A stretch of 9,634 nt of DNA, from positions 1 to 9,634 of the forward strand of contig DKNM01000099.1 of the NCBI GenBank assembly GCA_002470695.1, given 5' to 3'. The notes under the pieces are model-generated. The model worked only from the letters and a program-made list of their open reading frames with translations, searched no databases and had not been told where the DNA came from. Position 1 is the first letter of the stretch. Each line of letters begins with the position of its first letter. This document shows positions 1 through 7,064 of this stretch, piece after piece. The DNA is from Candidatus Neomicrothrix sp. UBA7388. Its GTDB lineage: Bacteria > Actinomycetota > Acidimicrobiia > Acidimicrobiales > Poriferisodalaceae. The translations under genes and the position numbers were made by a program.

Positions 1-2
1 CT

Positions 3-824
3 CGGATTTTTGACACCGGAACAGAAGACTTACGAACTGAGATATCAGAGGGAGTAATGACAATTACTCTTAATCGCCCAGAACGGCGAAACGCGTTGTC
101 CGACGCAATGCTAGAAGGTCTCATTGCTTCGTTGGCCGACGCGGAAACAGCGACTGATGTTGGGTCCGTTTTGCTAACTGGCGCCGGGGGAGCGTTTTGT
201 GCAGGCGGAGACGTTAAAGGGATGGCGGCGTCCGGTGGCGAGGGAGGCGACAGTCCACTCCAATATGATGCACGAGTTCATTTGCAGCGACGCAGCCAGC
301 GTGACACTGCCGGAAAGCTCTATGAGCTTCCCAAACCCACTGTTGCAGTGCTTCCAGGCCCCGCAGCAGGCGCTGGGCTTTCCTTGGCCCTCTCTTGTGA
401 CCTGAGATATGCCTCTCCAAATGCAATTATGACCACTGCATTCGCGCGCGTAGGATTTAGCGGCGATTACGGGGGCACCTACTTCATGAGTCGGCTTATT
501 GGCTCCGCAAAAGCCCGTGAACTTTACTTCCTTTCGGACAAAGTCACTATGGAGGAAGCAGAAAGTTTAGGTCTAGTAAATGGCGTGTTTGGTGAGGAGA
601 TACTTCAACAGGAAGCAGGTGCTATTGCGCAGAGATTGGCGCAGGGCCCAACTATTGCATACCGCTACATGAAAGAGAACCTTAACCGGGCAGTTAACGG
701 CGAAATGGGTGAGTGTCTTGACATGGAAGCTGCCCACCACATCCATTGTGGGCAAACCGAAGACCATAAGGAAGCTGTACAAGCATTCGTTGACAAGCGG
801 GAACCTACTTTTAACGGAAGATAG
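3..824 (+). CDS. Crotonase-superfamily (enoyl-CoA hydratase/isomerase) protein, 5' partial
   Basis: Acts on acyl-CoA thioesters in the cytoplasm. The first ATG is at 57, but the same frame stays open to the window edge. It reads TGTEDLRTEISEGV just before that ATG, which is typical crotonase N-terminal sequence, and it has no ATG, GTG or TTG between 3 and 56. The true start therefore lies outside the window. Numbering from the ATG at 57: the NRPERRNALS strand is at 6-15, the oxyanion-hole motif AFCAGGD at 46-52, and the second oxyanion region GPAAGAGLSLALSCD at 101-115. The two glutamates of classical hydratases appear to be replaced by Ser109 and Phe129. An Asp sits at 137 in GDYGG, as in the PaaG isomerase or dehalogenase type of active site. 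A CoA-ester isomerase or other non-hydratase reaction is therefore as likely as hydration. The fold is secure, the reaction is not. It is followed by a 159-base gap before the next gene on the same strand. Confidence 0.9.
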   Translation, partial: RIFDTGTEDLRTEISEGVMTITLNRPERRNALSDAMLEGLIASLADAETATDVGSVLLTGAGGAFCAGGDVKGMAASGGEGGDSPLQYDARVHLQRRSQRDTAGKLYELPKPTVAVLPGPAAGAGLSLALSCDLRYASPNAIMTTAFARVGFSGDYGGTYFMSRLIGSAKARELYFLSDKVTMEEAESLGLVNGVFGEEILQQEAGAIAQRLAQGPTIAYRYMKENLNRAVNGEMGECLDMEAAHHIHCGQTEDHKEAVQAFVDKREPTFNGR

Positions 825-983
825 TAAGCCCCGTGAAGCGACCGACTTTGCGAAGGTTCACAAAGATAACTAACGGCTTTGGTGTCGGCGAATGCTTAGC
901 GGGCCGTTCCCGGTTGACAACATCAAAACCAAAGGCTCCCAAGCTGCGCGCCAGCACCTAAATTTAGAGATACCTTCGGACTT

Positions 984-2162
984 GTGAGTGGCCGCACATT
1001 TATACACAACCCGGGTCCTACTAATATCCCAGACCGGATCCTTCGCGCGATGGCGCAACCAGCAGTCGATTTTGCCACTGAAGAATTTGGCATGCTGCTT
1101 GATTCATCGCTGAGAAATTTGAATCACTACATGAAAAATTCTGGTCCGTTAATCGGATACACCAGCACAGGGCACGGCGCCTGGGAAGCCACGGTCACTA
1201 ATCTTTTTGATGTAGGAGAGTCGATTCTTTTATGTGACAGCGGACACTTCAGTCATCGCTGGGGAGAGATGTGTGAGGCTCAGGGGCTAGAAGTTCACTG
1301 GTTTGACACCGGTCTGCGGCACGGTGTGGACCCTGAAGCTCTCACTGAGGTGCTGTCCACTGAAGCAGGGAGAAATATTAGAGGAGTATTGGTTGCGCAT
1401 ACCGAGACCTCAACAGGAGTCACGTCGGACCTCCGAGCTATTCGGAAAGTTTTAACTGATCTTGATCATTCCGCATTGCTGGTTGTCGATTCGATTGCAT
1501 CTTTCGGATGTACCCCTTTGGAGGTAGACGAACTAGGTGTCGACGCTTGTTTAGCTGTGAGCCAAAAAGGTTTAATGATGCCAGTAGGGCTGGCGTTCAC
1601 CGGAATAAGCGATCGAGCTGTTGAGGCGGCCTACGCCAACAATCGGCACAGATTTTACTGGGATTGGAGAAGACGACTTGAAGCTGAGGGCTACAGAATG
1701 TTCTGCGGTACTCCGCCGATACACCATGTCTTTGGACTTGCCGAATCGCTTACGATGATCAAAGAAGAAGGTGGTATAGATGCGGTCACTGATCGTCACC
1801 ATCGATTGGCAGAAGCAGTTCGCCGAGCGGTATCGGAATGGGCAGCTGCAGGCGAAGTTGAGTTCAACGCTGTCAATGAAAAAGAGCGCTCGAACAGTGT
1901 GACCTGCGTTCGACTTGCAGAAGGTCATGACTCCGAGAAGGTAATCAAAGTAGCTCGCGAAAGATTTAACTTGACGATGGGAAGAGGTATAGGGCCACTG
2001 GCGGGAAAGGCTTTTCGAATCGGTCACCTCGGAGATCTCAATGAACCGATGATTTTAGGCGCCCTTGGGGCGGTAGAAGGATCTCTGCGGGTTTGCCGCG
2101 TTCCCATCGGCCAGGGAGGCTTACAGGCAGCCACTCAGTACCTAGCGGATATGGAACGATAA
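984..2162 (+). CDS. Class V PLP-dependent aminotransferase (alanine/serine-glyoxylate aminotransferase family)
   Basis: Fold-type I PLP enzyme, 392 aa, the usual length for serine-glyoxylate or alanine-glyoxylate aminotransferases, which transfer an amino group to glyoxylate or pyruvate. Visible landmarks are NPGPTNIP at 9-16, the cofactor-phosphate loop STGHGAWEA at 61-69, HTETSTG at 139-145, the pyridine-nitrogen Asp169 in VVDSIASFG, the Schiff-base Lys195 in SQKGLMMP, and the probable carboxylate-binding Arg345 in FRIGHLGD. The set is complete, so the enzyme should be active. The GTG start is chosen because the frame upstream offers no other start back to a TGA at 915, and because family members begin close to this NPGPTNIP motif. 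The upstream Shine-Dalgarno is weak. The stop codon abuts the next gene's start, implying translational coupling. The exact amino donor cannot be read from sequence. Confidence 0.92.
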   Translation: MSGRTFIHNPGPTNIPDRILRAMAQPAVDFATEEFGMLLDSSLRNLNHYMKNSGPLIGYTSTGHGAWEATVTNLFDVGESILLCDSGHFSHRWGEMCEAQGLEVHWFDTGLRHGVDPEALTEVLSTEAGRNIRGVLVAHTETSTGVTSDLRAIRKVLTDLDHSALLVVDSIASFGCTPLEVDELGVDACLAVSQKGLMMPVGLAFTGISDRAVEAAYANNRHRFYWDWRRRLEAEGYRMFCGTPPIHHVFGLAESLTMIKEEGGIDAVTDRHHRLAEAVRRAVSEWAAAGEVEFNAVNEKERSNSVTCVRLAEGHDSEKVIKVARERFNLTMGRGIGPLAGKAFRIGHLGDLNEPMILGALGAVEGSLRVCRVPIGQGGLQAATQYLADMER

Positions 2163-2672
2163 GTGTCGGCAGTTGAGCCACTAAATACGAATGTAAGAAT
2201 CAGCCTCGTTGACCAGATTCACGATTCTCCTCTAGCGATTGTGATAGCGACTACCGGTGGGGGAGTTGCATCTGTGTCAGACCTTCTGCTTGTGCCAGGT
2301 GCTTCTCGCACCGTCTTGGAGGCTCTGATTCCCTACTCGTTTGAGTCGCTTTCAGGTTTCATTGGCCGTTCCCCTGACCAAGCTGTCTCGCAAGAGGTTG
2401 CTGAGTCGATGGCTCTAGCTTGTTTGGCTCGGGCAGAGGAACTTATTCAGGGTTCCATCCCAGTAGCAGGGGTTTCCTGCACGGCAGCTTTAGTAACCGA
2501 TCGCCGACGACGCGGCGACAATCGAGCTCACATCAGTATCGCCACTCGTGAGGGTGTTGTGTCGGTAAATCTCTCTCTTGAAAAGGGACTTAACGATCGC
2601 GCAACCGAAGATCGAATAGTTTCAGACAATATTCTTCTAGCTATTAGTGAGGCTGCTCAGGTCGCCGAATAG
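2163..2672 (+). CDS. CinA C-terminal-domain-like protein lacking the canonical amidase motif
   Basis: A 169-aa protein with the outline of the CinA C-terminal domain, whose best-known members (PncC) deamidate nicotinamide mononucleotide. The match lies in TTGGGVASVSDLLLVPGASR (30-49), IPYS (56-59) and the helix around QEVAESMALACLARAEEL (77-94). The canonical ESCTGG motif is replaced by IATTGG, so the usual nucleophilic serine aligns with Ala29. The lysine that follows the YS motif in CinA is missing, and the GxxGPGG loop is replaced by GVSCTAALVTD (103-113). From memory, a similar variant domain forms the N-terminal half of a plant nucleotidylyltransferase-like protein. Function is unknown, and NMN deamidase activity is doubtful. 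The GTG start falls on the base after the preceding TAA, so translation is probably coupled. A Lys/Arg-rich stretch DRRRRGDNR is at 113-121. Confidence 0.78.
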   Translation: MSAVEPLNTNVRISLVDQIHDSPLAIVIATTGGGVASVSDLLLVPGASRTVLEALIPYSFESLSGFIGRSPDQAVSQEVAESMALACLARAEELIQGSIPVAGVSCTAALVTDRRRRGDNRAHISIATREGVVSVNLSLEKGLNDRATEDRIVSDNILLAISEAAQVAE

Positions 2673-2696
2673 CCAACTTTAGGTAAGACTTGCACA

Positions 2697-3869
2697 ATGG
2701 CGCGACGCAGCAAACATCACCTTCCGCAAACAGCCAGTCAGTTTGATGCTGACTGGTTTACTTCGGTGCTCGGCCCTCAGTACGGTGCAGCGGTAACGGA
2801 CGTCAAATCCCAGATGATCGGTGAAGGTATTGGTTTCTTAGGGGAGCTGCACCGCTGTGAATTGACTTGGGATAGACCCGTCAACGCGCCGGATGCTGTT
2901 GTCATAAAAATTCCTTCCAAGATTCAAAAAAACCGATCCCTCGGCGAAGGCTTAGCCGTATACGAAAGAGAAATCAGGGTTTACTCCGAAATGCGATCCT
3001 GGTTGGGTATCGCTATGCCTGAATTTGTATACGCAGATTGTGACCCGCACCCTGCGCCCTGGCTTGAACCTCTGTTTGTATTTTTGTTTGAAAAATTGTC
3101 GATCCGTGGGGTCAGCCGGGTCCTTGACCTTCTCTTGCTGATCGGCGGTAAAAGCTCGCGAAGATACCTACTCATGATTGAAGCAATCGATGATGCTCGA
3201 GCTCCACAACAGGTAGAGGGTGGATCGATCGAGGATGCTTTGTTAGGTCTTGAGACGCTGGCAAGGTTTCACGCGAATAACTGGATGGATCCTGAACGAA
3301 GAGATGAGCACCCCATTATTTGGAGTGTGGGGCATGTGCCAAAGGTGGCCCAAGCAAGCTACCGGCGGAATCGTGACGCTTTTATGAGTCGTTTCGGGTC
3401 ACTCATTGGTGACCAAATGGTGGCCAAAATGGACGAAGTCCAGAGGCGCCTTCCCCACCTGTGTTCACTTATGGAACGTGAGCCATGGACTTTGTGTCAT
3501 GGGGACTACCGGCTCGACAATTTGATGTTCCGTTCGAACGGGGAGACAGTCGTCCTTGATTGGCAAAATCTTTCATGGGGGCGACCCGGATGGGAAGTTG
3601 CATATTTCATAACCACTGGCTTAGACCCTTACTATCGATCTGAAGAACAGGTGATGTTGGGCCGTTACCACGAAGTCTTGGTTGAAGCTGGAGTAGACGA
3701 CTATTCGTATAGCGACCTCGTCGCAGACGCAACGATTGCTAAGGCCGTTCTTGCTCACCGAATGGTAGCTGGCGACGATCTTCTAGATACTGAAATGGAG
3801 AAGACCGAAACAGAGTTCATTGAGGTGCTCGTGAAACGTGTCATTGGTTGGGTCGACCTCGATATTTAG
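2697..3869 (+). CDS. APH-family phosphotransferase (aminoglycoside phosphotransferase / ecdysteroid-kinase-like fold)
   Basis: A 390-aa small-molecule kinase of the protein-kinase-like fold, expected to phosphorylate a hydroxyl on an unknown cytoplasmic metabolite. Visible elements are the N-lobe VVIKIP with the likely ATP-binding Lys71, a helix-C region with Glu90/Glu92 in VYEREIRVYSEM, the catalytic loop LCHGDYRLDN at 267-276 with Asp270 as base and Asn275 as metal ligand, and the metal-binding DWQ at 288-290. Between the N-lobe and the hinge-like RRYLLMIEAID there is a hydrophobic stretch of about 35 residues (roughly 120-155, containing VLDLLLLIGG), longer than in the simplest family members. 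An AGGTAA Shine-Dalgarno at 2681-2686 supports the ATG. It ends the aminotransferase/CinA-like operon 24 bp after the CinA-like gene. It converges with the CoA-transferase gene with 12 bp between stops and no hairpin terminator. Antibiotic resistance is unlikely. Confidence 0.88.
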   Translation: MARRSKHHLPQTASQFDADWFTSVLGPQYGAAVTDVKSQMIGEGIGFLGELHRCELTWDRPVNAPDAVVIKIPSKIQKNRSLGEGLAVYEREIRVYSEMRSWLGIAMPEFVYADCDPHPAPWLEPLFVFLFEKLSIRGVSRVLDLLLLIGGKSSRRYLLMIEAIDDARAPQQVEGGSIEDALLGLETLARFHANNWMDPERRDEHPIIWSVGHVPKVAQASYRRNRDAFMSRFGSLIGDQMVAKMDEVQRRLPHLCSLMEREPWTLCHGDYRLDNLMFRSNGETVVLDWQNLSWGRPGWEVAYFITTGLDPYYRSEEQVMLGRYHEVLVEAGVDDYSYSDLVADATIAKAVLAHRMVAGDDLLDTEMEKTETEFIEVLVKRVIGWVDLDI

Positions 3870-3881
3870 ACAACAATAAAT

Positions 3882-6221
3882 TCAACTGAATAAATCGTCG
3901 CCTATTCCCTCAGCGACCGCCTCTGGCTCTAAGCCCGACAGTTCTGTCCAAACCTCAAAGTTGTGTTCACCCAAGTACGAGGGGGACAGGCGTTCCGTGG
4001 GCGGTCTGACGCCGTCGATCAATGCTGGGAAACTATCTATAGTGCGTTCCCCGAAAACATCATGATCTACCTGTCTCCAAAACCCACGGTCGGCTAGCTG
4101 AGGGTCGTCTTCGAGAAGGTCACCAGCATTTTGAACCCTGCCAGCAGGTACGTGCACCCCTTGTGCAAGACGCTCCACTTCTGAAGATGTCCGATACTTA
4201 ACCCAGTCATTAATCGCCTCGTTTATAAGTGACCTCTGGCTCCTACGTTCCTTCTCTGAAATGCCTGAAATTAATCTTGGGTCTCGTATCAGCTCGCAAA
4301 GGCGCTCCCATTCGGAATTGTTTGTGGCTGAAATTGCGACGAAGCCATCAGAAGCCCGAAAAACTTCGTTAGGCACATGATCGTGAAGGCCGTCCTGATT
4401 GCCATGAGGTTCGGCAATAACCCCATTTGTGAGGCAGTCCAGAGCAGCGGGTCCGATGCTATAAGTGCCTACTTCCAACTGGGCCATGTCAATGTGCTGC
4501 CCTTTACCTGACACGTCTCGCGCGAGCAGCGCCGCGACAGTCGATGTTGCCGCAGCGAAACCGGCCAGATGGTCGTTTAACGAAAAACCTGGCCCAACAT
4601 CGCCTCGATCAGCAAAATTTGTTAAGTGTGTGATGCCGCAAATTGCGTGAACCGTGGGCGCGTATGAAATGACGTGGCTCCAAGGACCATCGTGCCCGCA
4701 TCCAGACATCGACACGTAGACAAGCCCAGGATTCCATTCCCTAACTGTTTCCCAATCTAGGCCCCAACTCTCTAAAACTCCTGCGCTGTAATTCTCGATG
4801 AGGACATCGCATTTTTCTATGAGACTTCTAATTACCTCGACAGCTCTATGGTGCTTCATGTTTAGAGTCGCGCTGCGCTTACTGCGACCCCACACGAAGT
4901 AATACGGGTAATCGGGTCGATTCACCAAAGTACTGCGCTCTTCATTTTGTACGCGAATGACATCAGCGCCAAGATCGGCCAGCATGCGGGTAGCGAAAGG
5001 TCCCGCTAACACCCAAGTGAGGTCGAGTACTCGCACACCCTTCAGGGGAAGCGCTGACTTTTCCGTCGACGGCGATCCATCTACTGAAATAGATGGGTGT
5101 TGGGACCACCGCTCCAGAATTGATGCCAATGGTGTGTCCCTACTTGCCGGGGCTGACGGCTTTCGGGACGGTGTATCCGAGAATCGAACCAGTCGGCCCG
5201 GTTGACGTACACCGGAAGCATCGTCCTCCGAAAAAAATCCTCGATGCAGAAATTGAGGGCTTGCGCAGGCTTCCTCTATGTTGTGCACTGCGCCGATCGC
5301 CACGTGTCGCCTCTGAGCATCTTCCCATAAATCCATAGCGTCGTGATTGCTGACCCAACTCCTCATAGTTTCCATAGCGTTATCAATGTCATCGAGGAGT
5401 TCTTCTACGTCGTAACCCAGCCAAGGCTTTCCCTCAGTAAAACCTTCGTCGACCATCATTTGAAACGCGTTATCGGGAGTAGGGGTAAGTGTGATCATCA
5501 TGTGACCGCTTCGACACTTTGCAAGATCGTAGGCTCTCAGCCAGTGAAGTGCGCCCTGTCGTTCAGCGACCTTAGGAAGAGGTAAGACATCTTCAAACAT
5601 CCATTGCATCAAAATGTTCTCTACGGAGCCGCTGAGCGTTTCGTGCATAGAAACATCAAAATATTGACCTGTGCCTTCTCGCCGGCATCGAAATAAACCT
5701 GACAATGCGCACAAGACGCCCATGAAACCAGCGTAATTATGGGCTTGGCGGCCCCAAACATTCAGAGGCTTGTCCGGCAAGCCCCCAACAGACAAGAAGC
5801 CACCTAATGCTGCCGAAGTAAGGTCTGAACTTTCCCACTCAGACCTGGGGCCTGTTTGCCCGAACGGCGTTATCGAAACCTGAACCAAGCGAGGATTTGT
5901 GCTCTTGAGATCAGAATGACTAACTCCCAACGCAGCGAGTTTTCCTGGAGCCTGGGTTTCGACGATGAGGTCAGCAACGCTTGCCAGAGCTCGATATTCA
6001 TCGCGGCCGCTTTCTGTTGCAAGGTCTACTAGATGCCGTTCCTTGCCCCCGTCATACCACCAATCAAGTACCCCTCCGTCGCTGTTCTTCACCTCTCGAC
6101 CGGATGAGCCAGCATCCGTTATCCGAACAACATCTGCCCCGAACTCGGTTAAGAGCTTTGTCGCAAACCTTCCATGGTCATCAGTTAGGTCTATGACACG
6201 TACCCCTGAAAGAAGACTCAT
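3882..6221 (-). CDS. Tandem-domain CaiB/BaiF (family III) CoA-transferase
   Basis: A 779-aa fusion of two family III CoA-transferase units, about twice the usual 380-430 aa. This family moves CoA from an acyl-CoA donor to a carboxylate through aspartyl anhydride and thioester intermediates. Unit 1 spans about 1-350 and unit 2 about 391-779, joined by a Ser/Pro-rich linker at about 351-390. Both keep the catalytic Asp: Asp189 in GQYFDVS and Asp578 in GQHIDMA. Unit 2 has the canonical N-terminus GVRVLDLTWVLAGPFATRML. Unit 1 has DDHGRFATKLL, lacking the AGP segment, so its CoA site may be degenerate. Because CaiB enzymes are interlocked dimers, the fusion could form a dimer from one chain. DMSP-cleaving DddD is a known tandem-CaiB enzyme, but I see no specific reason to call this DddD. 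The ATG overlaps the stop of the upstream LLM gene as ATGA, so it is the last gene of the minus-strand operon. Confidence 0.93.
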   Translation of the reverse strand: MSLLSGVRVIDLTDDHGRFATKLLTEFGADVVRITDAGSSGREVKNSDGGVLDWWYDGGKERHLVDLATESGRDEYRALASVADLIVETQAPGKLAALGVSHSDLKSTNPRLVQVSITPFGQTGPRSEWESSDLTSAALGGFLSVGGLPDKPLNVWGRQAHNYAGFMGVLCALSGLFRCRREGTGQYFDVSMHETLSGSVENILMQWMFEDVLPLPKVAERQGALHWLRAYDLAKCRSGHMMITLTPTPDNAFQMMVDEGFTEGKPWLGYDVEELLDDIDNAMETMRSWVSNHDAMDLWEDAQRRHVAIGAVHNIEEACASPQFLHRGFFSEDDASGVRQPGRLVRFSDTPSRKPSAPASRDTPLASILERWSQHPSISVDGSPSTEKSALPLKGVRVLDLTWVLAGPFATRMLADLGADVIRVQNEERSTLVNRPDYPYYFVWGRSKRSATLNMKHHRAVEVIRSLIEKCDVLIENYSAGVLESWGLDWETVREWNPGLVYVSMSGCGHDGPWSHVISYAPTVHAICGITHLTNFADRGDVGPGFSLNDHLAGFAAATSTVAALLARDVSGKGQHIDMAQLEVGTYSIGPAALDCLTNGVIAEPHGNQDGLHDHVPNEVFRASDGFVAISATNNSEWERLCELIRDPRLISGISEKERRSQRSLINEAINDWVKYRTSSEVERLAQGVHVPAGRVQNAGDLLEDDPQLADRGFWRQVDHDVFGERTIDSFPALIDGVRPPTERLSPSYLGEHNFEVWTELSGLEPEAVAEGIGDDLFS

Positions 6222-7051
6222 GACCGAATGAACTCCCCGGCAAATAACTCAATGATCTCTCTTATCTGCTCAACGTCGCCTGTATTGCACGACAAAATTA
6301 GGTCAGTTGCTCCAGAGCTTTCGTATGCCTCGATGATCTCTAGGTTGAGTCCTTGAAAGTCGCGCCGAACTTGAACGGGAAAATCATCTATTTGGCGCCC
6401 AAATCCGGCCGCTTCCTCCCGAATGACTTGCAGCCTTTTTGCGACACCATCAGGAGAGATGCCAAGCGGGTGCCAGCCATCGCCTATTTGTGCAACTCTA
6501 CGGAGCGCAGGGCCGCGATTGCCGCCTATAACAATTGGTGGGTGAGGGTCTTGCAAAGGTTTGGGTGAAGAAACGACATCTTGAAAGTTCCAAAAGTCTC
6601 CTTCGAAGGTTGCCTTGTCCTGAGTCCAGAGCTGACGAAGAACTTTGATGAACTCATTACTGTAGTGACCTCGACTCCCATAATCGGAGCCCAAGATTTC
6701 GTTTTCCTCTGGAAGACTTCCCACTCCTACGCCTATTGTTAATCGCCCACCGCAGAGCTGGTCGAGCGTCGCGACCTCTTTCGCTAGAACCATCGGATGG
6801 AGGTAAGGCATTACCAGCACGCTGGTACCTAAAGTTGCAGTCTTAGTCTCTGTCGCAAGCCAAGTGAGTGTGATCATAGCGTCGTGGTAAGGCGCTTGGC
6901 CTAGGCGTTCGTGCACGTACCCAACGTTAAGAATGTGGTGGTTTACCCACAAGGAGTCGAAACCACAGCGTTCAGCGTCGACCCCTAACGCAATGACGTC
7001 GTGTGGATTTTCGACGCCAAAATTGTTCGGCAGAGTAAATCCGAATTTCAT
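6218..7051 (-). CDS. LLM-class (luciferase-like, probably F420-dependent) oxidoreductase
   Basis: A 277-aa TIM-barrel protein of the bacterial luciferase-like superfamily, closest in layout to the short F420-dependent oxidoreductases. Landmarks are the first strand MKFGFTLPNNFG (1-12), the helix and strand ERCGFDSLWVNHHI (27-40), the MPYLHPMVLAKEVATLDQLC segment (81-100) followed by GGRLTIGVGVGSLPEE (101-116), the phosphate-site strand PPIVIGGNRG (171-180) and GDGWHP (190-195). These are typical positions for deazaflavin or flavin phosphate contacts. The cofactor choice (F420 or FMN) and substrate are inferred only. The ATG is preceded by a strong GGAGGA site at 7059-7064 that overlaps the stop of the hydrolase gene, giving a 12-bp gap. 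Its own stop overlaps the CoA-transferase start. It is the middle gene of a three-gene operon and a distant paralogue of the LLM gene at 8543-9478. Confidence 0.92.
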   Translation of the reverse strand: MKFGFTLPNNFGVENPHDVIALGVDAERCGFDSLWVNHHILNVGYVHERLGQAPYHDAMITLTWLATETKTATLGTSVLVMPYLHPMVLAKEVATLDQLCGGRLTIGVGVGSLPEENEILGSDYGSRGHYSNEFIKVLRQLWTQDKATFEGDFWNFQDVVSSPKPLQDPHPPIVIGGNRGPALRRVAQIGDGWHPLGISPDGVAKRLQVIREEAAGFGRQIDDFPVQVRRDFQGLNLEIIEAYESSGATDLILSCNTGDVEQIREIIELFAGEFIRS

Positions 7052-7058
7052 TGTCGAG

Positions 7059-7064
7059 TCCTCC
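7059..7064 (-). promoter_or_regulatory. Strong Shine-Dalgarno site overlapping the preceding stop codon
   Basis: On the minus strand the bases TAGGAGGACTCGACAATG join the stop of the serine hydrolase (TAG) to a GGAGGA site and then the LLM start seven bases later. This fixes the LLM start and points to coupled translation of the two genes. Confidence 0.85.

Noticed and set aside
914..964. TTGACA at 914-919 and TAAATT at 959-964 as a promoter for the aminotransferase.
   Set aside because: The hexamers are 39 bp apart. No -10 lies at 16-18 bp from TTGACA and no -35 at the right distance from TAAATT.
825..983. Inverted repeats in the 159-bp gap (872-877 with 903-908; 877-883 with 928-934) as a terminator after the crotonase gene.
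   Set aside because: Arms are short and widely spaced, with no T tract after them. No gene or convincing terminator was seen in this gap.
1572..2027. A 151-aa minus-strand open frame.
   Set aside because: It is antisense to the well-supported aminotransferase, and its translation has no family features.
2697..3869. Aminoglycoside resistance gene.
   Set aside because: Only the generic APH-fold motifs are present, and the context is metabolic. The fold covers many small-molecule kinases.
3870..3881. A bidirectional terminator between the convergent kinase and CoA-transferase genes.
   Set aside because: Only 12 AT-rich bases separate the stops, and no hairpin is visible there.
3882..6221. Calling the tandem CoA-transferase DddD (DMSP lyase).
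   Set aside because: The domain architecture is shared, but no DddD-specific feature or DMSP gene neighbour is visible, and tandem CaiB proteins are not limited to DMSP metabolism.
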